Shown: in pieces, positions 25,763-34,730 of the stretch
Layout: every line of letters begins with the position of its first letter
How positions within the stretch are numbered: the first letter of the stretch is position 1
Source of the DNA: Agreia sp. VKM Ac-1783
GTDB lineage: Bacteria > Actinomycetota > Actinomycetes > Actinomycetales > Microbacteriaceae
Assembly: GCF_900177765.1 (NCBI RefSeq)
Contig: NZ_FXWI01000003.1
Location: 858,720-922,719 of the forward strand
Length of the DNA stretch: 64,000 bases
Reading direction: 5' to 3'
Notes under the pieces: generated by a model
The model's input: the letters and a program-made list of their open reading frames with translations, nothing else
Database searches by the model: none
What the model was told of the DNA's origin: nothing
Translations under genes and position numbers: made by a program

Positions 25763-26053
25763 ATGACTACACCCGCATACACCCCGGCCCCCGCCGCTTC
25801 GAGCAAGAAGACCATGGCGATTCTGTCGCTGGTCTTCGGTGCCGTGAGCATCGTCTTCAGCTTGTTCCTGCCCATCCTGTGGATCCTCCTGGCGATCGCC
25901 GGCGTGATCCTCGGCTTCATGTCGCGCAAGCGCGAACCGCAGGCCCGCACTCTGTCGCTGGTCGGCATCATCCTGAGCTTCGTCGGCATCGCCGCGAACA
26001 TCGCGTCGATGATCCTCGGCGCCATCGTCATGAGCTCGATGGTGCAGTACTGA
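25763..26053 (+). CDS. DUF4190-like small membrane protein
   Basis: A 96-aa protein: a short Pro/Ala-rich N-terminus, then two long hydrophobic segments separated by GFMSRKREPQAR. This is the DUF4190 layout (MAILSLVFGAVSIV ... LAIAGVILG). GGAGAG at 25750-25755 fixes ATG 25763 over the upstream in-frame ATG at 25748. A TAATGT element at 25706 could be its -10. Role unknown. Confidence 0.8.
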   Translation: MTTPAYTPAPAASSKKTMAILSLVFGAVSIVFSLFLPILWILLAIAGVILGFMSRKREPQARTLSLVGIILSFVGIAANIASMILGAIVMSSMVQY

Positions 26054-26067
26054 TTTACCCGCATTCT

Positions 26068-26111
26068 GAACGGGCCGTGCCCGCCGGATACCGGCGGTGT
26101 GCGGCCCGTTC
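26068..26111 (+). terminator. Strong hairpin terminator after the DUF4190 gene
   Basis: GAACGGGCCG and CGGCCCGTTC enclose CCGCCGG-ATA-CCGGCGG: a 10-bp outer and 7-bp inner stem. No T-run follows, which is common for high-GC actinobacterial terminators. Confidence 0.8.
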
Positions 26112-26198
26112 GGCGTTGAGGGAGGTGCGCAGGCGCGCGGAGAGTGTCAGGCTGGGTACGCGAGTCTCTCGCGTCAATGGTGCAGGGAGGAGCCCGTC

Positions 26199-26828
26199 AT
26201 GGCCTGGAACCCGTTTCGGCGCGCGTCGCATCACGAACCAGAGGCTCCCCAGTTCCTAGACGCCCAGCGCCACGCATCCGACGACGACGCCGCCGCCCGC
26301 TGGCGCGAGCTCGCGGCCCTTTTGTCACCGGATGTCGGGCTCGCCGAGGTGGTGCTGCAGGCCTACTCCTCGCCGGCCGACTACTTCGAGGCTCACTCCG
26401 CAGAGGCCGAGAACCGAGGCCTCGAAGACGACGATGTCGACCCGTGGTTCGCTCTCGTCGACTGGTTGATCGAGAACGAGCTGGCGCACGAGCTCGATTG
26501 GAAGGACAACGCCGCCGAACTCGCGTGGGCGCTGAGTCGTATGAGCGCCGTGCTGGCGAGCGGCGTCGACCTGCAATCCGTCGACGACGCGGATGCGCAC
26601 CTCACGTTCGGCATGTTGCGTGCGAACGCGCTGCTCGCCCCGGCCGGCCTCGAGCTTCTCGTCTTCGACATCGACTCGGACTCGTACACGATCGTTCTGG
26701 TCGAAAGCGCCAAGCGAGACCGCATCGTGGCGCTCGCGGCAGAGCTCGGTCACCGCGCCGACGTGATGACGCTCGAGCACGCGCGGCACTTGGGCGGACG
26801 CGACTACGGCGACGGCATCGAGCTCTAG
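26199..26828 (+). CDS. Conserved hypothetical protein (DUF6630-like)
   Basis: A 209-aa acidic cytoplasmic protein. The segment FALVDWLIENELAHELDWKDNA and the C-terminal LLVFDIDSDSYTIVLVESA resemble DUF6630 proteins; I am only moderately sure of that label. GGAGG at 26186 gives the ATG at 26199 a good ribosome site. It is convergent with the monooxygenase gene, 13 bp away. Function unknown. Confidence 0.75.
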   Translation: MAWNPFRRASHHEPEAPQFLDAQRHASDDDAAARWRELAALLSPDVGLAEVVLQAYSSPADYFEAHSAEAENRGLEDDDVDPWFALVDWLIENELAHELDWKDNAAELAWALSRMSAVLASGVDLQSVDDADAHLTFGMLRANALLAPAGLELLVFDIDSDSYTIVLVESAKRDRIVALAAELGHRADVMTLEHARHLGGRDYGDGIEL

Positions 26829-26841
26829 AAAGCAGAAAACT

Positions 26842-28854
26842 CTACAGAGCAGAGGCGTGCCGGCGCGCGGCGACGACCTCGTAGTTCTCTGCGTCGAAGC
26901 GAGACAGTCGTCGCTGGAAGGCGTAGGCGAAGTCGGGCCACAGCAGCGTGAGCCGTCTGCTGCGCTCATCGACGTACCAGCTGTCGCATCCACCGGTCAG
27001 CCACACGGTCGACGCAGCCTTTGCGTCGATCTCGTGAGTGTAGGCATCCTGTGCTTCGAGCGACGCGTCGAGGGCATCGATGCCCTTAGCGTCGCGGTGA
27101 TCGAGGGCGGCGAGCACGTAGTCGATCTGCGCCTCGATCATGGCGACGGCACTGTTGTGGCCGAGGCTCGCATTGGGCCCGTCGAGAACGAACATGTTCG
27201 GAAAACCGTGCACGGTCGTCGACGCGTGTGCCCGCATGCCGTCAGCCCACGCGTCGGCGAGACGAATGCCGTCGGCCCCGTAGGTGCGTGCGGCGAACGG
27301 CGGGCGGGTCGACTCGAATCCGGTGGCGAACACGAGCACGTCGAGCTCGAATCGAGAGCCGTCTTCAGAGGTCGCGACGTTCTTGGAGATCGAGTGCAGC
27401 GCCGACGATTCGAGGAACACAGAGGGTGCGGCGAGCGCGGGGTAGTAGTCGTTCGAGATGATTACCCGCTTGCAGCCGATCTCGTAGTCGGGCGTGGCGG
27501 CAGCGCGCAGGGCTGGGTCCTCGAGTTGCGCTTCGAGGTGGCCGAGCGCGCGATCGCGCAGCCGATCGATGAAGCCGGGCACGCGCATCCGCTCGGCGAA
27601 CGCCGTCTCTGCACCCCAGAAGAGGTCGTCGCGCATGGCCTCGTGCGCAGACGGATCTGCCGCGAAGGCTCGTTGCTCGTCGAGGGTGTACTCCCGGTCG
27701 GGGCGCGGTACGACGTAGGGAGCGCTGCGTTGAAAAACGACGACGCTCGCCGCGAGGTGCGCCAGTCGGGGAATCAGTTGCGCCGCGGATGCACCCGTGC
27801 CGACGACTCCGACGCGTCGCCCATGCAGCTCGACGGAATCGTCCCACATCGACGAGTGCATGACCGGGCCCGCGAAGGTGTCGAGACCGGGCACATCGGG
27901 CATGCGGGCATCCGACAGCCGCCCCGCGGCGACGATCAGCGTGCGAGAGAGGTACTCACCGGAGCTCGTCGTCACCCGCCAGCGCAGCTCGTCGGCGAGC
28001 CAGCGCATCTCGAGCACCTCCGAGTGCAGCCGCAGATGAGGTTCGAGGCCCTCCGAGCGCACAGCATTGCGCAGATAGTCGTGAATCTCGCGGCCGCTCG
28101 CGAAGAAGCTCGACCAGTCGGGTTTCGGCAGAAATGAGAACGAGTACAGGTGCGAGGGAATGTCGCAGGCGACGCCGGGGTAGGTGTTGTCGCGCCAGGT
28201 TCCGCCCACATCGCCCGCGCGCTCGAGGATCACGAACGACTCGTCGCCCTGTCGCGCAAGACGGATGCCCGCCCCCAGCCCCGCGAATCCCGCGCCGACG
28301 ATCACGGTGTCGACCTCGACTGCGCTGATTGAGTGGTCGCGCGAGGGACGGGCCGGCAGATGGACATCACTCACGGGTGGTCTCGATACGGCCGCGGGCG
28401 GCCTACTCGACCGGCGAGAGGGAGGTTTTGCGTCATCGAGGAAATCCTCGATCATGCTCAGGATGCGCGCGGGTTGTTCGCGCAGCGTGCCGCGCACATC
28501 GTCTAGCCCACGTTGGCCCGAGGTGAGCACGAGCACGCGCAGACCGCCCATCTCGGGGGCCGCGCCATCGAACTCCGGATCGATAAGCACGAGTCGGGTG
28601 ACGAGTCCGCGGGAATCGTGCGTCGCTCGCACGGCGTCCTCGGCGTGTGCCCCGACCGCGATCACGCAGCAGCCGTCACCCGCACCTGCGAGCTCGTGCA
28701 TCCACGCGCCAGAGCGCCGACTCGAGGGGCGGCCCAGGTCGACCATCACCACACGGCGATCGCGTGCCAGAGTCGGGCCGAGAAACGCGAAGTCCTCGTC
28801 GCTGCCCGGGCCGCAGAGCAGAACGACCGTCGAACGCCGCCGGGTCGAGGTCAT
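26842..28854 (-). CDS. Baeyer-Villiger-type flavin monooxygenase with N-terminal serine-less alpha/beta-hydrolase-like domain
   Basis: A 670-aa fusion. Residues 181 onward are a class B flavoprotein monooxygenase: FAD Rossmann motif IVGAGFAGLGAG (186-196), second Rossmann motif VVGTGASAAQ for NADPH, and the BVMO fingerprint FAGPVMHSSMWD (about 327-338, FxGxxxHxxxW[PD]). Residues 1-145 look like an alpha/beta hydrolase (VVLLCGPGSDEDF, ELAGAGDGCCVIAVGAHAEDAV), but the nucleophile elbow has no Ser (VGAHA), so that half is probably inactive. A Pro/Arg/Ser-rich linker (about 143-172) joins them. The ATG at 28854 overlaps the fbiC stop by 4 bp, so the two are made together. Substrate (ketone or aldehyde) unknown. 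Confidence 0.82.
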   Translation of the reverse strand: MTSTRRRSTVVLLCGPGSDEDFAFLGPTLARDRRVVMVDLGRPSSRRSGAWMHELAGAGDGCCVIAVGAHAEDAVRATHDSRGLVTRLVLIDPEFDGAAPEMGGLRVLVLTSGQRGLDDVRGTLREQPARILSMIEDFLDDAKPPSRRSSRPPAAVSRPPVSDVHLPARPSRDHSISAVEVDTVIVGAGFAGLGAGIRLARQGDESFVILERAGDVGGTWRDNTYPGVACDIPSHLYSFSFLPKPDWSSFFASGREIHDYLRNAVRSEGLEPHLRLHSEVLEMRWLADELRWRVTTSSGEYLSRTLIVAAGRLSDARMPDVPGLDTFAGPVMHSSMWDDSVELHGRRVGVVGTGASAAQLIPRLAHLAASVVVFQRSAPYVVPRPDREYTLDEQRAFAADPSAHEAMRDDLFWGAETAFAERMRVPGFIDRLRDRALGHLEAQLEDPALRAAATPDYEIGCKRVIISNDYYPALAAPSVFLESSALHSISKNVATSEDGSRFELDVLVFATGFESTRPPFAARTYGADGIRLADAWADGMRAHASTTVHGFPNMFVLDGPNASLGHNSAVAMIEAQIDYVLAALDHRDAKGIDALDASLEAQDAYTHEIDAKAASTVWLTGGCDSWYVDERSRRLTLLWPDFAYAFQRRLSRFDAENYEVVAARRHASAL

Positions 28855-31319
28855 GCGCGCGACGGCTGGAGCGAGCTGCGACGCTCGGAGGTCGGAAGCT
28901 GCAGGCGCGTCGCGGGAGGCGCGTCTGGCCGCCGGGCGAACGCGAGCTGCTCGGGCGTGGGCGAGCCGTAGCTCGTCGTGCGCTGCCGCACGCCCCGCCC
29001 GATCTCCCCGGCTGTGCGCTCGAGGTCGGCGATGGTGAGCGAGCGATGCGCTTCGGCGCCGGCCTCGGGCTTGGCTGTTCCGTCGAGCAGTAGTCCGCCG
29101 AGGTCGTCGGCTCCGCCTCGCAGCACCGACTGACTCTCGGCGAGTCCGAGCTTCGTCCACGCGGCCTGCACGTGGTCGATGCGCCCGTGCAGCAGCAGCC
29201 GCGCGACGGCGTGCACCGCGCGGGTCTGTCGCGCATCCGGGCCGGGACCGGCCACGAGGGCGACGCTCGCCGGCGCGTCCAGCCGCACGTAGGGCATCGG
29301 AATGAACTCGGTGAAGCCGCCGGTCTCGTCGTGAATCCGCGCGAGCGCGCGCAGATGCGCGAGCTGCTGAGCTGGGCTCTCGACATGGCCGTAGATCATG
29401 GTCGAGGTCGAACGGAGCCCCGCCCGGTGAGCAGCCGTCATCGACGCGATCCACTCGGCCGCGGCGGGATCGCTGCCCTCGCTGAGAACGCGCCGCACGT
29501 CGTCGTCGAGGATTCGGGCGCCGGTTCCCGGCACACTGTCGACTCCCGCGTCGCGCAGTGCCTGCAGGTACTCGCCGAGGGCCAGCCCGAGGCGGCGCGC
29601 CCCGTCGGCGATCTCGGTCGGCCGGTAGGCGTGCACATGAAGTCGGGGCTGCCGGGCCCTGATCGCGCGCACGATATCGAGGTATGCCGTGGCAGGCATG
29701 TGAGGGCCGACGGCGCCCTGCACGCAGAGCTCGGTCGCGCCCAGCGCCGCCGCCTCATCGGCGAGCTGGCCGATCGTCTCGAGGGAGAGGCCGCCGTTCT
29801 CGGGGTCGACCCCGTAGAGCGAGGAGTCGATGTTGCGGTTGATCACAAAGGTGACGTCGTCGCCCACAGCGTCGAGGCGGATGTCATCTGCCAGGGCAGT
29901 GAGCGCATCGAGCTCGGCGCCGGATGCCTGGAGAAGCTCGAGGTAGTGAGCGTCTGACAGGGCAGCCGGGTTCTTGTCGGCTGCGATGAGGGCTTCGATT
30001 CCCTTCGACAGGCTCAGGGAACGGAGTGTCGGATTCAGGGAACGGGGGCTCGAGTGCGGGGCGCGGGGCCACGGGCGACCAATGACCGGGGCGTCCTCCT
30101 CGGCGAGGCCCGACGGCGCGGCAAGCGCATCGACGTGCGGCCGGATGCGCGCATCGATCCACGCGTCGGGGTCGCGCACGAACTGCGGATGCGCGGTCAG
30201 CCGTTCGCGCAGCTCGAATCCGGCGTCTTTCGTCAGCGCCGCGAGAGTGTCGAGCTCGGGCCAGGGGCGCTCCGGGTTGACGTGGTCGGCGGTGAGCGGA
30301 CTGACTCCGCCCCAATCGTCGATTCCCGCTCGCAGCAGCAGTCCCAATTCGTGCGCGTCGGTGAGGTTGGGTGGCGCCTGGATCGTCGCATCGGGGCCCA
30401 TGACGACGCGGGCGACGGCGACGGCGGCGACGTACTCCTGCAGCGCGAGGTCGACCTCGTTCTGCATGGCGGTCCGCGGCTTCGCGCGGAAGTTCTGAAC
30501 GATGGTCTCTTGGATATGCCCGTGGCGTTCGTGCGAGGCGCGGATCTCGAAGAGCGCCTCGGCGCGCTCGGCGTTGTTCTCGCCGATGCCCAACAGCACG
30601 CCCGTGGTGAAAGGGACCTTCGACCGACCCGCGTCGTCGAGAACGCGGAGCCTGAGGGCCGGATCCTTGTCGGGCGAGCCGTAGTGCACCCCTCCCTTCT
30701 CCGACCAGAGCCTCGTGGCGGTGGTCTCGAGCATCATGCCCATCGATGGCGCGACCGGCCGAAGAGCCTGCAGCTCACTCCACGACATCACCCCCGGGTT
30801 GAGGTGGGGGAGCAGCCCGGTCTCCTCGAGCACGAGAAGAGCCATGGCCCGGATGTAATCGATGGTCGAGGCATAGCCGTGGGCATCCAACCATTCGCGC
30901 GCGACGGGCCACCGGTTCTCGGGCCGGTCGCCCAGAGTGAACAGCGCCTCCTTGCAGCCGACGGCCGCGCCCGCACGTGCCACCTCGAGAATCTCCTCGG
31001 GCGACATGTAGATGGGTTTGCCCTTGGCTGCCAGCTTGTTGGGCGTCTCGACGAAGATGCAGTAGTGGCAGCGGTCCTGGCAGAGGTGCGTGACCGGTAT
31101 GAACACCTTCTTGGAGTAGGTGATGATGCCCGACCGGCCCGAGCGGTCGAGTCCCTCGTCGCGCAGCTGTGTCGACACCGCGAGCAGTCGCTCGAGCTCG
31201 TCGCCGCGTGCGGAGAAGAGCAATTCTGCGTCGAGTTGCGACACGTGACGGTCGCGCTCGACGCGACCCAGCGCATCCTGGATCTCTGAGATCGCGGGAA
31301 CGGGTGAAGCGTCTTTCAT
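28851..31319 (-). CDS. fbiC: FbiC-like fused CofG/CofH protein with a degenerate CofH half
   Basis: An 822-aa protein with the FO synthase layout. The N-terminal CofG half (1-400) is intact: radical SAM motif CQDRCHYC (Cys80/84/87), then FTLGDRPENRW and GVLLGIGEN. The C-terminal CofH half (about 440-822) keeps INRNI, SVPGTGARILDDDVRR and STSTMIYGHVE, but the stretch that should hold its own CX3CX2C motif is replaced by INRNIDSSLYGVDPENGG, about 13 residues shorter and without cysteine. FO synthesis for coenzyme F420 normally needs both clusters, so canonical activity is doubtful. The linker at about 425-440 is encoded by a dispersed repeat. It is co-transcribed with the downstream monooxygenase. 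The frame is unbroken, arguing against simple decay. Confidence 0.85.
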   Translation of the reverse strand: MKDASPVPAISEIQDALGRVERDRHVSQLDAELLFSARGDELERLLAVSTQLRDEGLDRSGRSGIITYSKKVFIPVTHLCQDRCHYCIFVETPNKLAAKGKPIYMSPEEILEVARAGAAVGCKEALFTLGDRPENRWPVAREWLDAHGYASTIDYIRAMALLVLEETGLLPHLNPGVMSWSELQALRPVAPSMGMMLETTATRLWSEKGGVHYGSPDKDPALRLRVLDDAGRSKVPFTTGVLLGIGENNAERAEALFEIRASHERHGHIQETIVQNFRAKPRTAMQNEVDLALQEYVAAVAVARVVMGPDATIQAPPNLTDAHELGLLLRAGIDDWGGVSPLTADHVNPERPWPELDTLAALTKDAGFELRERLTAHPQFVRDPDAWIDARIRPHVDALAAPSGLAEEDAPVIGRPWPRAPHSSPRSLNPTLRSLSLSKGIEALIAADKNPAALSDAHYLELLQASGAELDALTALADDIRLDAVGDDVTFVINRNIDSSLYGVDPENGGLSLETIGQLADEAAALGATELCVQGAVGPHMPATAYLDIVRAIRARQPRLHVHAYRPTEIADGARRLGLALGEYLQALRDAGVDSVPGTGARILDDDVRRVLSEGSDPAAAEWIASMTAAHRAGLRSTSTMIYGHVESPAQQLAHLRALARIHDETGGFTEFIPMPYVRLDAPASVALVAGPGPDARQTRAVHAVARLLLHGRIDHVQAAWTKLGLAESQSVLRGGADDLGGLLLDGTAKPEAGAEAHRSLTIADLERTAGEIGRGVRQRTTSYGSPTPEQLAFARRPDAPPATRLQLPTSERRSSLQPSRA
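30001..30045. repeat. Dispersed palindromic (REP-like) element inside fbiC
   Basis: CCCTTCGACAGGCTCAGG at 30001-30018 is the exact reverse complement of 63855-63872. A partial second unit (TTCAGGGAACGG) follows. It is translated as part of the CofG-CofH linker (LRSLSLSKG). This sequence type recurs in many actinobacterial genomes, usually between genes. Confidence 0.75.
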
Positions 31320-31408
31320 CAGCGTCTTTCTGCGGGGGGAAGGGTGGGACGAGCTCTCGACGGAGTGCCGGTGGGCCCAAATCCAGGCCCGCGCGCTGAT
31401 TGCCTCCC

Positions 31409-31414
31409 ACTATA
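31409..31414 (-). promoter_or_regulatory. Candidate -10 (TATAGT) for the fbiC operon
   Basis: Reads TATAGT on the minus strand, 90 bp before the fbiC start. No good -35 at the right distance. The leader contains a small GGGCC...GGCCC hairpin. The 212-bp gap between the divergent fbiC and transporter operons shows no riboswitch that I recognise. Confidence 0.3.
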
Positions 31415-31531
31415 CGCGCGGGGCCGAGCGCCGACCCGCGACCGAGCCCGTCATGCGGCGTCACGGAATTTTCGAGGGGCCTCGAGCGCTGGCTACCCTG
31501 AACACCTCAGTCACACAGCAAAGGATCACCC

Positions 31532-32362
31532 GTGAAACGCTCCTCCTCTCTCGTCGCGCTCATCTCGCTCGCCGCCGCAGCAACCCTCGCCTTGGGCGCG
31601 TGCTCGAGCCCGTCGTCGACGTCTGACGGCGCAACGAGCGAGGGCAAGGTGAAGGCCAACTCGCTCGCCGCGATCCAGGAGTCCGGAGTTCTCACGGTCG
31701 GCACCGAAGGCACCTACCGGCCGTTCAGCTATCACGAGGGCGGAACCGGAGACATCACCGGCTACGACGTCGAGATCATCACCGCCGTCGCCGACAAGCT
31801 CGGAGTGAAGGCGAAGTTCGAGGAGACGCAGTGGGACGCGATCTTCGCCGGCCTCGAAGCCGGCCGCTTCGACGTGATCGCCAACCAGGTCTCGATCAAT
31901 GACGAGCGTGCGGCGAAGTACGACTTCTCCGAGCCCTACACGGTGAGCCCCGGCGTCATCGTCGTGAAGAACGACAACTCCGACATCACGTCGTTCGCCG
32001 ACCTCGCGGGCAAGACCACCGCGCAGTCGCTGACCAGCAACTGGTACGAACTGGCCCAGAAGAACGGCGCGAACGTCGAGGCCGTCGAGGGATGGGCGCA
32101 GGCCGTCGCACTGCTCGAGCAGGGCCGTGTCGACGCGACGGTGAACGACAACCTCACCTTCCTCGACTACCAGAAGCAGAAGGGCGACACCGGCCTCAAG
32201 ATCGCCGCCGAGACCGACGACCCCTCGCTCAACGCGTTCGTCTTCGCCAAGGGAAACACCGAACTTCAGCAGGCCGTCGACAAGGCGCTCGACGACCTTC
32301 GCGCTGACGGAACGCTGGCCAAGATCTCCGACAAGTACTTCGGAAGCGACGTCACGCAGTAA
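31532..32362 (+). CDS. Polar amino-acid ABC transporter substrate-binding lipoprotein
   Basis: A 276-aa binding protein with lipobox LALGACSS. The mature protein has family 3 solute-binding patterns: SGVLTVGTEGTYRPFSYHE, ITGYDVEIITAVADKLGV, QWDAIFAGLEAGRFDVIANQ and the closing DGTLAKISDKYFG. Such proteins bind cystine, glutamine or other polar amino acids; the TYRPFSYH pocket does not decide between them. GTG start preceded by AAAGGAT. First gene of a three-gene importer. Confidence 0.9.
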   Translation: MKRSSSLVALISLAAAATLALGACSSPSSTSDGATSEGKVKANSLAAIQESGVLTVGTEGTYRPFSYHEGGTGDITGYDVEIITAVADKLGVKAKFEETQWDAIFAGLEAGRFDVIANQVSINDERAAKYDFSEPYTVSPGVIVVKNDNSDITSFADLAGKTTAQSLTSNWYELAQKNGANVEAVEGWAQAVALLEQGRVDATVNDNLTFLDYQKQKGDTGLKIAAETDDPSLNAFVFAKGNTELQQAVDKALDDLRADGTLAKISDKYFGSDVTQ

Positions 32363-32415
32363 GGCTGCGGCGAAAAGGGTCGATCGATGGCGCCCGGGTG
32401 CGGGAGGATTGACGA

Positions 32416-33084
32416 ATGACCGAATCGCTGTGGGATCTGCTGCTGCGATCGCTCCTCCCCATCGTGGGAGGGGCGCTCACGGGAACCATCCCGCTCGCCC
32501 TGCTGTCATTCGCGCTGGGATTGGTCATCGCCCTCGGCGTCGCGCTGATGCGGCTCTCCCGAATCTGGATCGTCTCGGGCATCGCCCGCGTGTACATCTC
32601 GATCATCAGGGGCACACCCCTGCTGGTGCAGTTGTTCGTCATCTTCTACGGGCTGCCATCGATCGGCGTTCTCGTCGATCCGTGGCCGAGTGCCATCATC
32701 GCCTTCTCGCTCAACGTCGGTGGCTACGCCGCCGAGGTGATCAGGGCGGCCATTCTCTCTGTGCCGAAAGGCCAATGGGAGGCCGGCTACACGATCGGCA
32801 TGTCGCGGGGGCAGACGCTGGTTCGGGTCATCCTTCCCCAGGCGGCTCGGGTGTCGGTGCCTCCGCTGTCGAACACGTTCATCAGCCTCGTCAAAGACAC
32901 CTCGCTCGCGTCGCTGATCCTCGTGACCGAGCTGTTCAGGCAGGCGCAGCAGATCGCGGCGTTCAGCCAGGAGTTCATGGCGCTGTACATCGAAGCCGCC
33001 GTCGTCTACTGGGTGATCTGCCTCGTTCTCTCGAGCGCCCAGTCCGTGCTCGAGAAGAGGTTGGATCGTTATGTCGCCCACTGA
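32416..33084 (+). CDS. Polar amino-acid ABC transporter permease
   Basis: A 222-aa His/Glu/Gln/Arg-type permease (HisM/TcyB class) with five membrane helices. Conserved segments: RVYISIIRGTPLLVQLFVIFYGLP and the EAA loop EAGYTIGMSRGQTLVRVILPQA. A single permease gene implies a homodimeric channel. It overlaps the ATPase gene by 14 bp. Confidence 0.92.
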   Translation: MTESLWDLLLRSLLPIVGGALTGTIPLALLSFALGLVIALGVALMRLSRIWIVSGIARVYISIIRGTPLLVQLFVIFYGLPSIGVLVDPWPSAIIAFSLNVGGYAAEVIRAAILSVPKGQWEAGYTIGMSRGQTLVRVILPQAARVSVPPLSNTFISLVKDTSLASLILVTELFRQAQQIAAFSQEFMALYIEAAVVYWVICLVLSSAQSVLEKRLDRYVAH

Positions 33085-33871
33085 CCCCCTGGCTCCGGAG
33101 CCAGCCGACGCGATCATCGCCGCGCCTCTGTTGACGGCCCGCGGCATCCGCAAGAGTTTCGGCGACGTCGAGGTGTTGAAGTCGATCGATCTCACGGTGC
33201 CGCGCGGAAACGTCGTGGCCCTGATCGGCCCGTCGGGATCGGGCAAGACCACGGTGCTGCGATCGCTGAACGGCCTCGAGGTGCCCGAAGCGGGCACGGT
33301 CGAGTTCTCGGGCGGCGACGTCGTCGACTACTCGCGGAATCCGACGAAGAGGCAGCTCGCATCGCTGCGCGATCGTTCCGCCATGGTCTTCCAGCAGTTC
33401 AACCTCTTTCCGCACCGCACGGTTCTCGAGAATGTGATCGAGGGCCCGGTGCAGGTACAGAAACGGCCGAAGGCCGAGGCGATAGCGGATGCGCGTGCGC
33501 TGCTCGAGCGCGTCGGTCTCGGCGCGAAGGCCGATGCATACCCGTTCGAGCTGTCGGGCGGTCAGCAGCAGCGCGTGGGCATCGTGCGTGCACTGGCCCT
33601 CAAGCCGCAGCTGCTGCTGTTCGACGAGCCCACCTCGGCGCTCGACCCCGAGCTCGTCGGAGACGTTCTCGACGTGATCAGAGAGCTCGCGACGGAGGGC
33701 TGGACGATGGTGCTCGTGACGCACGAGCTCACCTTCGCCTCGCACGTTGCCGACACGATCGTCTTTATGGACGGCGGGGTCGTGGTCGAGTCCGGGCCGC
33801 CGTCGGAGGTGCTGCAGAATCCCCGCGAGGCGCGCACGAAGCAGTTCCTGCACCGCCTGCTCGATCGGTAG
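33071..33871 (+). CDS. Polar amino-acid ABC transporter ATP-binding protein
   Basis: A 266-aa ABC ATPase: Walker A IGPSGSGKTTVLRSLN, Q-loop MVFQQFNLFPH, signature [15 protein letters not shown], Walker B LLLFDEPTSALDPEL, H-loop LVTHELTFA. The FPHRTVLENV stretch is typical of GlnQ/TcyN. The start overlaps the permease end, and it abuts the convergent DUF817 gene without a gap. Confidence 0.93.
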   Translation: MSPTDPLAPEPADAIIAAPLLTARGIRKSFGDVEVLKSIDLTVPRGNVVALIGPSGSGKTTVLRSLNGLEVPEAGTVEFSGGDVVDYSRNPTKRQLASLRDRSAMVFQQFNLFPHRTVLENVIEGPVQVQKRPKAEAIADARALLERVGLGAKADAYPFELSGGQQQRVGIVRALALKPQLLLFDEPTSALDPELVGDVLDVIRELATEGWTMVLVTHELTFASHVADTIVFMDGGVVVESGPPSEVLQNPREARTKQFLHRLLDR

Positions 33872-34657
33872 TCAGGCGACGAGCGACTTCTTGCGCTGCT
33901 TGAACCAGAGCACGAGCATGAAGCTGAAGATCACCAGCACCATCCACGAGCCGATTTTGCTCGCGTGCACCAGGGTCCAACCAGCCTCCTGACCGGGGTA
34001 GCTCCACGCCCCGAGGATCGTCGCGATGTTCTCGACGAACCAGATGAAGAAGCCGATGAGCAGGAACGAGACGAGCAGCGGCATCCGGTAGATCGTCTGG
34101 CGCACCCTGAAGCGCACCCATGTCTTGCGCATCAGCACCGCGACCACGATCAGCAGCGGCCAGCGGGCGTCGGGCAGCCAGTGATTCGTGAAGAAGTTCA
34201 CGTAGAAGAGGATGGCCGTGATCATCGTCGGAACCATCGGCACGGAGTCGATATCGAGGTCGAAGCGCCGCCACGCCTGGCAGATATAGCTCGCGATCGC
34301 CGCGTACATGAACCCGCTGTAGATGGGAACGTCGCCGATGCGGAGCACCCCCGCGTCGGGGTAGCTCCACGAACCGACGGCGACCTTGAAGACCTCGAGG
34401 GCGAGGCCGAGCACATGGAACATGCAGATCACGAGCAGTTCGTCGCGGGTCTCGATCTTCGTCGCGAGCAGCACGATCTGCACGATGATGCACCAGACGA
34501 GCATCGTGTCATAGCGGGCGAGCCCGAAGTCGACGAAGTGGGTGATCGCAAGGCCCACGACGATCGATACCGCGAAGAGGCACGACAGCGCCTGTTTGTA
34601 GCCGAAGTCGAGCAGATCGAGCAGACGGGAGCCTGCTCTCGCCGTCGTAGTGGTCAT
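33872..34657 (-). CDS. DUF817 family membrane protein
   Basis: A 261-aa protein with about eight membrane helices. The DUF817 patterns ALEVFKVAVGSWSYPD and VPIYSGFMYAAIASYI are clear, as is the second WSYP (ILGAWSYPGQEAGW). DUF817 proteins have no settled function. The short basic C-terminal tail (FKQRKKS) is cytoplasmic. Convergent with and directly adjoining the transporter operon. Confidence 0.88.
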   Translation of the reverse strand: MTTTTARAGSRLLDLLDFGYKQALSCLFAVSIVVGLAITHFVDFGLARYDTMLVWCIIVQIVLLATKIETRDELLVICMFHVLGLALEVFKVAVGSWSYPDAGVLRIGDVPIYSGFMYAAIASYICQAWRRFDLDIDSVPMVPTMITAILFYVNFFTNHWLPDARWPLLIVVAVLMRKTWVRFRVRQTIYRMPLLVSFLLIGFFIWFVENIATILGAWSYPGQEAGWTLVHASKIGSWMVLVIFSFMLVLWFKQRKKSLVA

Positions 34658-34730
34658 CGCCGGAGCATAGCGCGGGCGGGTGTCGTTCTCGCTGGCATCC
34701 CGGTCCAGAATGGCCAGTCATAATGGCTGC

